Shown: positions 27,919 through 36,610 of the stretch, one piece after another
How positions within the stretch are numbered: position 1 is the stretch's first letter
Layout of the letters: each line of letters opens with the position of its first letter
From: Cryobacterium aureum
GTDB lineage: Bacteria; Actinomycetota; Actinomycetes; Actinomycetales; Microbacteriaceae
DNA: 64,000 nucleotides
Reading direction: 5' to 3'
NCBI RefSeq assembly: GCF_002954245.1
Contig: NZ_PPTG01000038.1
Location: 1 to 64,000, forward strand
Notes under the pieces: generated by a model
The model's input: the letters and a program-made list of their open reading frames with translations, nothing else
Told to the model about the DNA's origin: nothing
Databases searched by the model: none
Made by a program: the position numbers and the translations under genes

Positions 27919-28443
27919 GTGCCAATCCTCAGACCAAACATTTTGTACACCTCCCCCACTGACCCGCTTGCCGCGCCGCTGGTAGCCGAGCTGTCACGGG
28001 AGTACGACGAGCGCTACGGCCTGAACGACGGCATTCCGTCGTCGGTGGAACTCAGCCGGTATCCGGCGCGGCGGTTTCAGCCGGTCGACGGCGGTACTTT
28101 TCTGCTCCTGGTCGAAAACGGGCAGGCGGTGGCCGGCGGAGCGTTCATGCGGGCCGAGGAGGAAGGCACCGTCGAAGTCAAACGGGTGTGGACGCACTCC
28201 GCGCACCGCCGCCGGGGGCTCGCCAGCCAGGTGATGGCCGAGCTGGAGGCGGAAGCCCGGCGGCGCGGCATCCGTTTCATCGTGCTGACCACGGGAGCCC
28301 GGCAGCCGGAGGCGGTGGCGCTGTACCTCGCGCTCGGCTACGAACCGCAGTTCGACCCGGGCGACGACTGGGAGTCGATCGGGTATCTGGAGTTTCGCAA
28401 GCAGCTTGCGGTGGTCGACGAATCGGGCGACGCGTCGTTTTAG
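27919..28443 (+). CDS. GNAT-family N-acetyltransferase
   Basis: A 174-residue acetyl-CoA-dependent acetyltransferase. The core AcCoA-binding segment is VWTHSAHRRRGLASQVMAEL (the R/QxxGxG/A pattern), preceded by the beta strand AGGAFMRAEEEGTVEVKR and followed by GARQPEAVALYLALGYEP. The substrate is unknown. I place the start at GTG 27919 because of the TATCGT-N6-GTG arrangement; an ATG at 27895 would add eight residues. It is convergent with the ammonia-lyase remnant. Confidence 0.85.
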   Translation: MPILRPNILYTSPTDPLAAPLVAELSREYDERYGLNDGIPSSVELSRYPARRFQPVDGGTFLLLVENGQAVAGGAFMRAEEEGTVEVKRVWTHSAHRRRGLASQVMAELEAEARRRGIRFIVLTTGARQPEAVALYLALGYEPQFDPGDDWESIGYLEFRKQLAVVDESGDASF

Positions 28444-28453
28444 GCACGCCGCT

Positions 28454-28895
28454 TTAGGAGCCGATAAGGGCAGTCGTCAGATCGACGAGCACGCTGGCTG
28501 GCAGGTTGGCGTTGACGAACCCGTGCAGCACTGGCACGAGCGAGGTCGCTGACCGGCCCGCCGGGTCAAGCAATTGCGCGGCGTGCAGCGCCTCGATCGC
28601 GAGAACCTCGAGGGTGAGGGCGCGGCTGCGTTGCAACAGCTGTAGGGGCAGCGGGGCGTAGCTGGCCTGGTCTTCGACGCCAGACAGCGCCGCACCGGCC
28701 ACGCTCGCCGGGTGGGCCAGCTGCCGAAGCTCGGCGAGATTGGCGGCGGCGGAATACCAGAGCAAGCCGGGAATCGAACTCGTGCCGGCGGCGCGATCGG
28801 GCCGGGCGAGCTCGGAGAGCGCGCTGATGCGCCGTTCGCTGGCTGAGGCGACGTGGGCGAGCGGGTCGAGGGTGCGGTGCACGTGCGCTGGATGC
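28454..28895 (-). pseudogene. Aromatic/histidine ammonia-lyase remnant (C-terminal part)
   Basis: The open frame encodes roughly 145 residues that look like the C-terminal helical part of the histidine/phenylalanine ammonia-lyase family: ASERRISALSEL, SIPGLLWYSAAANLAEL, and ALSGVEDQASYAPL (the family's TS-x-EDH-type segment), then helices to the stop. The family is about 500 residues and its MIO-forming Ala-Ser-Gly is missing, so this is inactive. Upstream, the frame runs into the remnant of an unrelated flavin monooxygenase gene without any proper start. Confidence 0.65.
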
Positions 28896-29327
28896 AACCT
28901 GGCCGGTGAATAGAAAGCCATTGCCACCGACCGCATCCGCGAGCTCTCCGAGGTGCTCGGCCACCTCCTCCCCGGTACCGATGATCGCCAACCCGTCTTT
29001 ATTCGCCCTGGCCTGCAGAATTTCGCGCAGCGTCGACCCGGCCGGTGCCGACTTGACGAAGTTGTCGAGGGTACCCTGATTGCTGTTCGTCGTCAGCTAG
29101 GGCAGCGGCTCGTCGAGGTCGCAGGCCTTGAAATCGACCCCGGACAGGCAGGAGACCCCCTGCAACGCTTCGTCGATCGCGGCCTGGCTGAGTTCGGCCC
29201 GGTGCGCGCGCACCGACTCGGTCGCGGCGGCGTTCGCGGTGAGGATCGGATTCACCAGCGGGGTGTTGCCGACCAGATCGGCGACACTCGCGAGTACCTC
29301 TTCCCGCAACGGCTGAGTTCTGGTCAT
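28895..29327 (-). pseudogene. Flavin-dependent (NtaA/SnaA/DszA-like) monooxygenase remnant
   Basis: An ATG at 29327 opens a frame with RAHRAELSQAAIDEAL and SGVDFKACDLDEPLP, then an in-frame TAG at 29097-29099. The same frame resumes with LTTNSNQGTLDNFVKSA, LREILQARANKDGLAIIGTG and VAEHLGELADAVGGNGFLFTG. Read through the stop, this matches the C-terminal third of NtaA-type luciferase-like monooxygenases. The barrel domain is absent at the 5' side, and the 3' end fuses into the ammonia-lyase remnant near 28895. The gene is broken three ways: 5' deletion, nonsense codon and 3' fusion. Confidence 0.6.
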
Positions 29328-29386
29328 CTCTTTATGGTAAATCGCCCGGTGCCACCTGACCCCATGCGGTGCGACTATTTTGGGCA

Positions 29387-29440
29387 CGCAGAAAACGGAT
29401 GCAGCGAGGCCGGCTGGCCCTGCTGCATCCGTTTTCTGCG
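29387..29440 (-). terminator. 19-bp-stem hairpin after the iron-siderophore lipoprotein gene
   Basis: CGCAGAAAACGGATGCAGC (29387-29405) and its exact complement (29422-29440) enclose a 16-base loop, starting four bases past the stop of the lipoprotein gene. The stem contains the AAACGGATGC word in inverted pair. No long U-tract follows. Confidence 0.8.
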
Positions 29441-29444
29441 ATGG

Positions 29445-30449
29445 TTACTTGACGGCGGCCGCGAGCAGGGCGACGTAGTCGTCGAGGCCCCAGGACAGTG
29501 ACAGTCCGGTGGGCGGGGAAACCGAGCTGATGAACGCCGCGCCGACCGGGGACGCGACCGTTCCGGCCTGCACCTGCGGCATGGCCTGCGCGTAGCTAGC
29601 ATTAAGGAACGCGTCCGACTCTTCCTGGGTGGAACCGAAGTTGACCAGCAGGTCGCTGTCGAGCTGGTCGAGTTGCTCGTAGCTGAGCGTGTAGTAGAAG
29701 CTCGCCTCGTCGGTCGCGAGTTCGTCGACCGCGGGCGCGCTGACAAAGCCGAGGTCGAGGGTGAAGTCGACGCGCGGGTCTTCCTTCTTGTAGACGTAGA
29801 AGCTGCCGGTGCTGTCGCTCGACAGGGCGATGGTCTTGCCGGCGAATTCGGGGTGCGCCGCGGCCTGGTCGGCGATTTCGGTGTCGATCGACGCGAGCAG
29901 GGCGCTCGCCTCGTCGCTCTTGCCGAGCGCGGTTCCGGTGATCTCGATCAGATCGCGCCACGGGGTGGCCCAGGCGTCGCCCGGGTACGCCACGACCGGG
30001 GCGATCTTGCGCAGCAGGTCGTATTCCTGCTCGGTGATGCCGGAGTAGGCGGCGAGAATCACGTCGGGGGCGGCGGCGGCAATGTCTTCGTAGGGCGGCT
30101 CCTGACTGTCGGGCAGCACGACGGGCATCTCCTCGCCTTCGAGAGCTTCGGCGATCCAGGGCAGCACGCCGTTCTCGTCGCCGCCGTAGCTCTGGAACGG
30201 AATCGCCACCGGGATCACGCCGAGTGCGATCGCGTCGTCGGCGCTGCCCCAGCCCCAGGCCACGACGCGGGTCGGCTGCTGGTCGATCGTGGTTTCGCCG
30301 AAGGCGTGCTCGATGGTGACGGGAAAGCTGCCGGATGCCGCGGCGTCAGCAGCAGGGTCGGTCGCTTTATCGGCGGCGGCCGTGCAACCGCTCAGAGTCA
30401 GAGCGAGGATGCTGGCGGTGGCCAGCGTGACGGTGAGGCGTCGGGACAC
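29445..30449 (-). CDS. Iron-siderophore ABC transporter substrate-binding lipoprotein
   Basis: A 334-residue exported lipoprotein with lipobox Cys22, followed by a FecB/FepB-type (cluster A-II) binding fold: PTRVVAWGWGSADDAIALG, YEDIAAAAPDVILAAYSGI, and the long helix between the lobes. It captures a ferric siderophore for the FecCD-type permeases. I take the GTG at 30449, which has GGAGA six bases upstream and gives a compact signal peptide. An iron box 48 bases upstream gives it its own iron-regulated promoter in addition to readthrough from the ATPase gene. Confidence 0.92.
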   Translation of the reverse strand: MSRRLTVTLATASILALTLSGCTAAADKATDPAADAAASGSFPVTIEHAFGETTIDQQPTRVVAWGWGSADDAIALGVIPVAIPFQSYGGDENGVLPWIAEALEGEEMPVVLPDSQEPPYEDIAAAAPDVILAAYSGITEQEYDLLRKIAPVVAYPGDAWATPWRDLIEITGTALGKSDEASALLASIDTEIADQAAAHPEFAGKTIALSSDSTGSFYVYKKEDPRVDFTLDLGFVSAPAVDELATDEASFYYTLSYEQLDQLDSDLLVNFGSTQEESDAFLNASYAQAMPQVQAGTVASPVGAAFISSVSPPTGLSLSWGLDDYVALLAAAVK

Positions 30450-30496
30450 GAAATTCTCCAGTTCGTCGGGCGCAGACGGAGTAACCACCTACGTTA

Positions 30497-30515
30497 TAAG
30501 GATAGCCTACCCTAA
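30497..30515 (-). promoter_or_regulatory. DtxR/IdeR-type iron box upstream of the siderophore lipoprotein
   Basis: TAAGGATAGCCTACCCTAA fits the 19-bp iron-box consensus TWAGGTWAGSCTWACCTWA with few changes. It spans the stop codon (30512-30514) of the upstream ATPase gene. Repression by an iron-loaded DtxR-family regulator is expected. Confidence 0.85.
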
Positions 30516-31357
30516 ATTCTGACTGGCTTGCTCTGCCAAACTTCGGGCGTCTCAGCGGTCGACACCCGCCCGTGGAACCGACCGATCGGTATAATCATCG
30601 GGGCACCACAGACCGGGTCTGGCACAATCGCAGCTTCGAGGTCGAAGGCGTGCCGCACGATGTCGGCGGTGAGCGTCTCGGCGGGGGCGCCGTTGGCGAC
30701 GATGCTCCCGGCACGCATGACGACGAGGTGGTCGGCGTAGCGGGCGGCCAAGTTGAGGTCGTGCAGCACCATTACGACGGTCGTACCGCGCTCCCGGTTG
30801 CGCTCGAGCAGCAGGTCGAGCACCTCGATCTGGTGCGTCACGTCGAGAAAGGTGGTCGGTTCGTCGAGCAGCAGAATCTCGGGATCCTGGGCGAGGGCCA
30901 TAGCGATCCAGACCCGCTGCCGCTGCCCGCCGGAGAGGTCTTCGAGCCGGCGCGCGGCGAGTTGCTGGGTGTTGGTGGCGGCCATTGCCGCAGCGACGAT
31001 CTCGTCATCGGTGCTCGACCACTGCCGAAACCAGCCCTGGTGCGGGTAGCGGCCACGCCCGACGAGGTCGGCCACGGTGATGCCGTCGGGAGCAATGGGC
31101 TGCTGCGGCAGCAACCCCACGACGGTCGCAACCTTCTTGCCGGACAGCGCGGCGATATTGCGCCCGCCCAGGGTGACCTGTCCGGCCTCCGGTTTCAGCA
31201 GCCGGGCGAGGCCCTTGAGCAGGGTGGATTTGCCCGAGGCATTGGCGCCAACGATGACCGTGATGGCTCCGGGTATGACCTCGAGATCGAGACCGTCGAT
31301 GATGGGCGTGTGATCGTAGCCGAGAGTGATGCCTTCGGCGCGCAGTTGGTGGGTCAT
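30512..31357 (-). CDS. Ferric-siderophore ABC transporter ATPase (FecE/FepC type)
   Basis: A 281-residue ATPase: Walker A GANASGKST, the Q-loop in LLPQQPIAPDGITV, signature LSGGQRQR, Walker B ILLLDEPTTFLD, and H-loop MVLHDLNLAARYAD. The PTTFLD and HDLN patterns are characteristic of iron-siderophore and vitamin B12 uptake ATPases. It overlaps the preceding permease gene by one base and ends inside the iron box of the lipoprotein gene. It powers import with the two FecCD permeases. Confidence 0.94.
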   Translation of the reverse strand: MTHQLRAEGITLGYDHTPIIDGLDLEVIPGAITVIVGANASGKSTLLKGLARLLKPEAGQVTLGGRNIAALSGKKVATVVGLLPQQPIAPDGITVADLVGRGRYPHQGWFRQWSSTDDEIVAAAMAATNTQQLAARRLEDLSGGQRQRVWIAMALAQDPEILLLDEPTTFLDVTHQIEVLDLLLERNRERGTTVVMVLHDLNLAARYADHLVVMRAGSIVANGAPAETLTADIVRHAFDLEAAIVPDPVCGAPMIIPIGRFHGRVSTAETPEVWQSKPVRI

Positions 31358-32424
31358 CAGGCACCCTTTCCGGTTTTGTTGCTGGTGGCGAGCAGCCAGA
31401 GCAGGTAGGGGGCGCCGATGGCGCCCGTGATGATTCCGGCGGGCAGTTCGAGCTGCCCGGGCAGCAGGTGCTGGGCCGTGAAATCGGCCACGGCAGTGAT
31501 GAGGGAGCCCACGAGCGCCGCCGGCACGAGGGCGAGTCCGCCGGTGCCGACCACTCGTCGGGCGATCGGAGCCGCCACAAAGGCCACAAACGCGAGCGGG
31601 CCGACCGCCGCGGTGGCCGTTGCGGCGACGGCAACCGCGATCACGAGCAGCAGCAGCCGGGTGCGTTCGGCACCGACGCCGAGGCTCGAAGCCAGGTCGT
31701 CGCCGAGTTGCAGGGCCCGCAGGCGTCCGCTCAGCAGGCGAATAACCGGCAACAGCACGAGCAGAACGACGGCCACGACGGCGATATCCTGCCAGCGCGC
31801 GCCACTGACACTGCCGACCAGCCAGAGCAGCGCGCCCTGCGCGTCGTTCAGGTCGGCGCGGGACAGCAGGTAGCCGAGCAAGCCCTGCACCATGAACGCG
31901 ACGCCCACGCCGATCAGCACGAAACGGTAACCGACCACGCCGCCGCGCCAGGCCAGCAGGTAGATGGCGCAGGCGACGATGATCGCTCCGGCGAAGGCGG
32001 CGAGGGAGGTGGCAACGCTTCCGAAACCAAGAATGAGCAGCCCGAAGACGGCTGCGGCACTCGCTCCCCCGGTGACACCGATGATGTCCGGGCTCGCCAG
32101 CGGGTTGCGCAGCACGGTCTGGAACAAGGCGCCGGAGAGCGCGAACGCCACGCCGACGAGCACGGCGAGGGTGAGGCGGGGCAAGCGCAGCGAGAGCACG
32201 ATGAAATTCTCGCTCTGGCTGCCCTGGCCGGTGAGTGTGCGCAGCAGGTCCGGCACGCTGAGCGAATATGCCCCGACGGCGAGGCTGAACGCCGCGACGA
32301 TGACGAGGGCACCGACGAGCACGAGCACGATGCGGCGTTCGCGTCTGCGGCGGCCGGCGCGCGCGCGGGCCAGAGGGGGGACGGAGCGGGGGGCGGTATC
32401 CGCTTTCTGCAGGGCTGTCATCAC
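31357..32424 (-). CDS. FecCD-family siderophore permease, second subunit
   Basis: A 355-residue integral membrane protein with about ten hydrophobic helices after an Arg-rich N-terminus. Family blocks LRLPRLTLAVLVGVAFALSGA, QTVLRNPLASPDIIGVTGGA and FVAFVAAPIARRVVG are clear. It forms the translocation channel with the other permease. The ATG overlaps the upstream permease gene by four bases (ATGA). The Ser/Arg-rich N-terminal extension of about 30 residues is longer than in many relatives. Confidence 0.93.
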   Translation of the reverse strand: MMTALQKADTAPRSVPPLARARAGRRRRERRIVLVLVGALVIVAAFSLAVGAYSLSVPDLLRTLTGQGSQSENFIVLSLRLPRLTLAVLVGVAFALSGALFQTVLRNPLASPDIIGVTGGASAAAVFGLLILGFGSVATSLAAFAGAIIVACAIYLLAWRGGVVGYRFVLIGVGVAFMVQGLLGYLLSRADLNDAQGALLWLVGSVSGARWQDIAVVAVVLLVLLPVIRLLSGRLRALQLGDDLASSLGVGAERTRLLLLVIAVAVAATATAAVGPLAFVAFVAAPIARRVVGTGGLALVPAALVGSLITAVADFTAQHLLPGQLELPAGIITGAIGAPYLLWLLATSNKTGKGA

Positions 32425-33458
32425 AGGCCGGCCAGTTTCACACGACGTACCAGGGCGATCAGCACCGGCGCGCCGAGGAAGGCGACGACGAGGCCGGCCT
32501 CGATTTCGCCGGGCTGGGCGATGACACGTCCGAGTACGTCGGCCGCCACGAGCAGGGTCGGGCCGAACAGCGCCGAGAACGCGATGATGAGGCGGTAGTC
32601 GGGGCCGGTGATCCAGCGGGCCACGTGCGGCACGGCGAGGCCGACAAACACGATCGGGCCGGCCATCGCTGTCGCCGAACCGCAGAGCAGCACGATCGCG
32701 ACGGCGCAGACGATGCGGGCGGCAACCAGGTTTTGGCCAAGGCCCCGGGCGAGATCGTCGCCGAGAGCGAGGGCGTTGAGCATGCGAGCGGCCACAATCG
32801 CCAGGATCGCGCCGACCAGGATGAACGGGGCGAGCGGCAGCGCGGCGTCGAGGCCGCGAGCGACGAGGGAGCCCGCCGCCCAGAACCGGTAGCGGTCGAA
32901 GGCTTCGGTGTCGGCGAGCAGCACGATGGTGATGAGCGAGGTGAAAGCGGCGGTCAGCGCGGTTCCGGCGAGGGCGAGCTTGACCGGCGTCGCCCCCTCA
33001 CGACCGAGGGAGCCGATCAGGTACACGATGGTGGCCGCCACGGCGGCGCCAATAAAGCCGAACCAGACGTAGCCGAGTGAGGAGGTCACTCCGAACCAGC
33101 CGATTCCGGCGACGACGAACAGTGAAGCGCCCGCATTGACGCCGAGCAGGCCAGGGTCGGCGAGCGGATTGCGAGTGACGCCCTGCATGAGCGCACCGGC
33201 CAGGCCGAGGGCGAGGCCGGCGAGCAGGCCGACGACGGTGCGCGGCACCCGCAGATCGAGGATAACGGTGTGGTCGGTCAGGGTGCGGTCGGGGCTAATC
33301 AGGGCGTCGAACACGGTGCCGAGGCCGATCTCGCGGGATCCGACCACGAGGGACGCGGCGATGCTGAAGCCGAGCAGTACGAAAGCGACGACGAAGCCGA
33401 TGACGACCCGGCGCGGGCGGGTGCGAGCTGGTGCGGGTCGATCCAGAGCCAGGGTCAT
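32421..33458 (-). CDS. FecCD-family siderophore permease, first subunit
   Basis: A 345-residue permease with the same family blocks: LRVPRTVVGLLAGLALGLAG, MQGVTRNPLADPGLLGVNAGA, and FVGLAVPHVARWITGPDYR. About ten transmembrane segments are visible. It heterodimerises with the next gene product in the ferric-siderophore importer. It overlaps both neighbours by ATGA, so the operon is tightly coupled from the siderophore-interacting protein gene on. Confidence 0.94.
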   Translation of the reverse strand: MTLALDRPAPARTRPRRVVIGFVVAFVLLGFSIAASLVVGSREIGLGTVFDALISPDRTLTDHTVILDLRVPRTVVGLLAGLALGLAGALMQGVTRNPLADPGLLGVNAGASLFVVAGIGWFGVTSSLGYVWFGFIGAAVAATIVYLIGSLGREGATPVKLALAGTALTAAFTSLITIVLLADTEAFDRYRFWAAGSLVARGLDAALPLAPFILVGAILAIVAARMLNALALGDDLARGLGQNLVAARIVCAVAIVLLCGSATAMAGPIVFVGLAVPHVARWITGPDYRLIIAFSALFGPTLLVAADVLGRVIAQPGEIEAGLVVAFLGAPVLIALVRRVKLAGL

Positions 33459-34441
33459 TGAGCTTCGGACCGGCCCAGCCGCCAGTAACCCATGAAAGCC
33501 ACCCGTGAACGGTCTATACCGGTCTCCCTCACCAGGAAGCGACGCAGGAGCTTGATCGTGCAGGATTCTCCGGCGAGCCAGGCGTAGAAGCCGGTGCCAC
33601 TCGCGTCGTTGGGTGATTCCCAGAGCAGGTCACAGTCCACGTCGACGTCGGCGAACGACTGCGGCGCCGTGGCGACCGCGGTTTCGACGAGGGGACGGTT
33701 GCGTGCGACCCAGCCGCGTATGGCTTCGTCCAGTCGTTCTCCATGCGGGGCCTGGTCGCGGGCCAGCCACGTGATCTCGCACCCACTGGAAAGAACGAGG
33801 GGCAGGGCATCCGCTTGGGTGGGCACTTCGATGAAGGCGCGCGCTCGGCGGCCGGCGGGCAGGCTCTCGAGGATGCTGCAGATGGCGGGGGCGGCGGTCT
33901 CGTCGCCGGCCAGCAGCAGTTCGGTCGCCTGGCCAGGGCGCCAGTCGAGGCCGATAGCGCGACCCGGGCTGCGCTCGTCGGGGCCGACGATGACAACGTC
34001 GGTGCCGATTCGGGCGGCCTGCAGCCAGCGCGCGGCCGGGCCGAGCGGGCCGTGGCTGTTGGGAATTCCGTGCGTGACGAAGTCCACGTCGACCTCGCGC
34101 TGTTCGGGGCGCACAGCGCGAATCGTGTAGGTGCGAAACGGGTTGCGATCGGCGTCGGGCAGCGCACGCCAGCGGGCATACCAGGTACCGTCGGCAATCG
34201 TGCGCTCGTCGTCGGCGCCGATGTTGGCAAGACCACGGCCGGGCAGCGGCAGCACGATCTTGACGCGCTGATCGAGCCCGGACGTGCCGAAGGTGTCAAA
34301 TTGTTCACCGAAGAAGGTGACCCGGGTGAAATGCTCACTCAACCAGCGGATACCGACGACCGTCGCGCGATACGGACGGTAGGCCGGGCGGTCAGCGACC
34401 GCCGCGGTGCCGGGGCCGGTCACGATCGGTAAGGTAAGCAT
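33455..34441 (-). CDS. Siderophore-interacting flavin reductase (SIP/ViuB type)
   Basis: A 328-residue FAD-dependent ferric-siderophore reductase. The N-terminal FAD-binding beta-barrel has RTYTIRAVRPEQREVDVDFV and HGIPNSHGPLGPAARWLQAA. The C-terminal NAD(P)H-like domain has ELLLAGDETAAPAICSILE and a conserved end (GTGFYAWLAGE, GYWRLGRSE). It releases iron from the imported siderophore by reduction in the cytoplasm. It is the first gene of the five-gene iron block. The ATG at 34441 lies within the iron box, so the message is probably leaderless or very short-leadered. Confidence 0.93.
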   Translation of the reverse strand: MLTLPIVTGPGTAAVADRPAYRPYRATVVGIRWLSEHFTRVTFFGEQFDTFGTSGLDQRVKIVLPLPGRGLANIGADDERTIADGTWYARWRALPDADRNPFRTYTIRAVRPEQREVDVDFVTHGIPNSHGPLGPAARWLQAARIGTDVVIVGPDERSPGRAIGLDWRPGQATELLLAGDETAAPAICSILESLPAGRRARAFIEVPTQADALPLVLSSGCEITWLARDQAPHGERLDEAIRGWVARNRPLVETAVATAPQSFADVDVDCDLLWESPNDASGTGFYAWLAGESCTIKLLRRFLVRETGIDRSRVAFMGYWRLGRSEAQ

Positions 34442-34448
34442 TACCTTA
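34430..34448 (-). promoter_or_regulatory. DtxR/IdeR-type iron box overlapping the SIP start codon
   Basis: TAAGGTAAGCATTACCTTA is a perfect palindrome around GCA and fits the iron-box consensus. The SIP ATG (34439-34441) lies at its centre. Binding would block both initiation and elongation. Confidence 0.88.
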
Positions 34449-34543
34449 GTATGGCATGCCTTTCCTCACAATGGACGGTGCGGTCGAGATTGTCAGGCCC
34501 ACATGGTCACGTCGTCTGCCCCAGTTTTCGACGCGCCCGACCC

Positions 34544-34549
34544 TAGACT
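34544..34549 (+). promoter_or_regulatory. -10 hexamer TAGACT, nine bases before the MFS start
   Basis: TAGACT, nine bases, then GTG at 34559; no ribosome-binding site is seen. Confidence 0.5.
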
Positions 34550-34558
34550 GAAATCATT

Positions 34559-35767
34559 GTGAAAAGTTACTGGACTCTTCTACGCACGCCGGGCGTATCC
34601 CGCCTGATCGGCGCGCAGTTGACGGCCAGGTTTCCTTTTGGAATGCTCTCCCTCGCCTTTCTCATTCACATCGAGCGCATCTTTGATTCGTACGGTGCGG
34701 CCGGGCTCGTTCTGGGCGCGATGAGCATCGGCCAGGCGATTGCAGGGCCCCTCACCAGCAGGCTGATGGGTCGGCTCGGCATGCGCCCGGTGATCATCGC
34801 CACGATGTTCATCTGCGCGGTCTCGATCGTCGTTATGGCGCTCGTTCCCTTGTCGGTGCCGAGTCTCATGCTCATCGGATTCGTCGCGGGTCTGTCCACC
34901 CCGCCGATCCAGCCGGCCGTGCGCACGATCTACCCCAAAATCGTCAACTCCCGCCAGCTCACCCCGTTGTTCTCCCTCGACGCGTCGGCGCAGGAGATCA
35001 TCTGGGTGCTCGGGCCCGTCATCGCAACCTTCGTGGCGCTGCAGGTATCGACGACCGCGGGCATTCTGCTCGCCGCATTCTTTCTGGTCGGCGGCGGAAT
35101 CTGGTTCGTCTCGCTGCCCGAGGTCGGTCGCGTGCGCATCCCCCGCAGCCGGCGAAAGCTCGGCGTCGTGCTGAAGAAGCCGGAGGTGCTGCTCAGCACC
35201 ATCGTCGGGTTCACGCTCGTGGCGGCCTGCGCCGCCGTGGAAGCCGGGGTGGTCGCGGTGTTCGGGCACGGCAGCGCCGATGCCGGCTGGGTGCTCGGCA
35301 TCTTCGCGATCGGCTCACTCATCGGCGGACTCGCGCTCGGCCACGCCCCGATCGGACCGTGGGCCCTCGCCGCCCGCATGCTCATCGTCACCATCGGCCT
35401 CGCCCTGGCCAGCCTGTGGCTCACCTTTTGGTGGCTGTCGTTTGCCCTGCTTCTGGCCGGGGTCGGCATCGCGCCCGCCTTCGCGGTGCTGTTCGGCATC
35501 GTCTCGGCCAGCGTCAAGTTCAGCGACACCGCCGAGGCCTACGGCTGGGTGGGCACCGGCCAGCTGATCGGCGCCGCCCTGGGCTCCGCCATTGCTGGTT
35601 TCTCGATCGACCATTCCGGGCCAGTCTCGGCGATCTACGTCGCCGCGGGTTTTGCCGCCCTCGGCTGCATCATTCCCGCGCTTGGCCGCCGTTGGCACCC
35701 CGACCTGCGTGGCCGCGACATCAGCCCCATCCCCGACACCGAGCCCATCCAGGTGCAGGTCTCGTAG
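34559..35767 (+). CDS. MFS transporter, probable exporter
   Basis: A 402-residue protein with twelve predicted membrane helices. The loop 2-3 motif region is SRLMGRLGMRPVIIATMF, and helix 5 has the GPVIATFVALQ-type element seen in drug exporters. There is no substrate clue. It stands next to the siderophore block but on the opposite strand, so siderophore or drug export is only a suggestion. The start is a GTG with a -10 hexamer close upstream. Confidence 0.88.
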   Translation: MKSYWTLLRTPGVSRLIGAQLTARFPFGMLSLAFLIHIERIFDSYGAAGLVLGAMSIGQAIAGPLTSRLMGRLGMRPVIIATMFICAVSIVVMALVPLSVPSLMLIGFVAGLSTPPIQPAVRTIYPKIVNSRQLTPLFSLDASAQEIIWVLGPVIATFVALQVSTTAGILLAAFFLVGGGIWFVSLPEVGRVRIPRSRRKLGVVLKKPEVLLSTIVGFTLVAACAAVEAGVVAVFGHGSADAGWVLGIFAIGSLIGGLALGHAPIGPWALAARMLIVTIGLALASLWLTFWWLSFALLLAGVGIAPAFAVLFGIVSASVKFSDTAEAYGWVGTGQLIGAALGSAIAGFSIDHSGPVSAIYVAAGFAALGCIIPALGRRWHPDLRGRDISPIPDTEPIQVQVS

Positions 35768-35770
35768 CAT
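35765..35770 (+). promoter_or_regulatory. -10 hexamer TAGCAT, six bases before the reductase start
   Basis: TAGCAT-N6-ATG; its first three bases are the stop codon of the MFS gene. Confidence 0.45.
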
Positions 35771-35776
35771 TATGGG

Positions 35777-36592
35777 ATGATCTCCCTCACGCTCAACGAT
35801 GGCCGCCTGATTCCCCAGTTCGGTCTCGGGGTCTACAAGGTAGCGGATGCCCTCGCCGCCGACACCGTCCAGGTCGCGCTCGACGCCGGGTACCGCCACG
35901 TCGACACCGCAGCCCTCTACGAGAACGAGGTCGGTGTCGGGCAGGGTCTGGCGCGCTCAGCCGTGCTCCGCGAGGACGTGTTCGTGACCACCAAGGTGTG
36001 GAACGATCGCCACGGCTACGACGAAACGCTGCGAGCCTTCGACGAGAGCCTGGCCAAGCTCGGCCTCGACTACGTCGACCTGTATCTGATCCACTGGCCG
36101 GCGCCGAAGCAGGACCGCTACGTCGAAACCTATCGGGCGCTCGAGGCTATCCGGACCTCAGGCCGCGCCCGCTCGATCGGGGTCTCCAACTTTCACCCGC
36201 ACCATCTCGAACGACTGCGAAATGAGACCGACGTCGTGCCGGTGCTCAACCAGGTGGAGTTGCACCCGTGGCTGCCGCAAACCGGGGTGCGCGCGTATGG
36301 CGCGGCCCACGGCATCCTGACCGAAGCGTGGTCGCCGTTGGCTCGCGGGCGTGCGATCGGCAACGAGACCCTTGATGCGATCGGCGCCAAGCACGGCAAG
36401 TCGGCAGCGCAGATCGTGATCGCCTGGCACCTCGCGCTCGGCAACGTGGTCATTCCCAAGTCGGTGACGCCGGCGCGCATTCGCGCCAACATCGACGTGT
36501 TTGACATCTCCCTCGACTCCGACGACCTCGCGGCCATCGCCCGTCTCGGCAGCGGCGAGCGCACCGGCAAGGACCCCGACGACCTCGACTGA
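35777..36592 (+). CDS. Aldo/keto reductase, paralogue of the gene at 20036
   Basis: A 271-residue reductase with [45 protein letters not shown] and IPKSVTPARIR. The catalytic Asp, Tyr, Lys and His set is complete. It shares the overall sequence and length of the reductase at 20036-20869, so the two are paralogues. It follows the MFS gene by nine bases but appears to have its own -10 element. It is convergent with a third reductase of a different subfamily, 18 bases away. Confidence 0.92.
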   Translation: MISLTLNDGRLIPQFGLGVYKVADALAADTVQVALDAGYRHVDTAALYENEVGVGQGLARSAVLREDVFVTTKVWNDRHGYDETLRAFDESLAKLGLDYVDLYLIHWPAPKQDRYVETYRALEAIRTSGRARSIGVSNFHPHHLERLRNETDVVPVLNQVELHPWLPQTGVRAYGAAHGILTEAWSPLARGRAIGNETLDAIGAKHGKSAAQIVIAWHLALGNVVIPKSVTPARIRANIDVFDISLDSDDLAAIARLGSGERTGKDPDDLD

Positions 36593-36610
36593 GCGCTGCC
36601 GAGCTCACAG

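Noticed and set aside
29230-29327. DLVGNTPLV in the remnant frame, resembling the cysteine synthase N-terminus
   Set aside because: Only nine residues match. The following residues align with NtaA-type monooxygenases through the stop codon, so the match is taken as chance.
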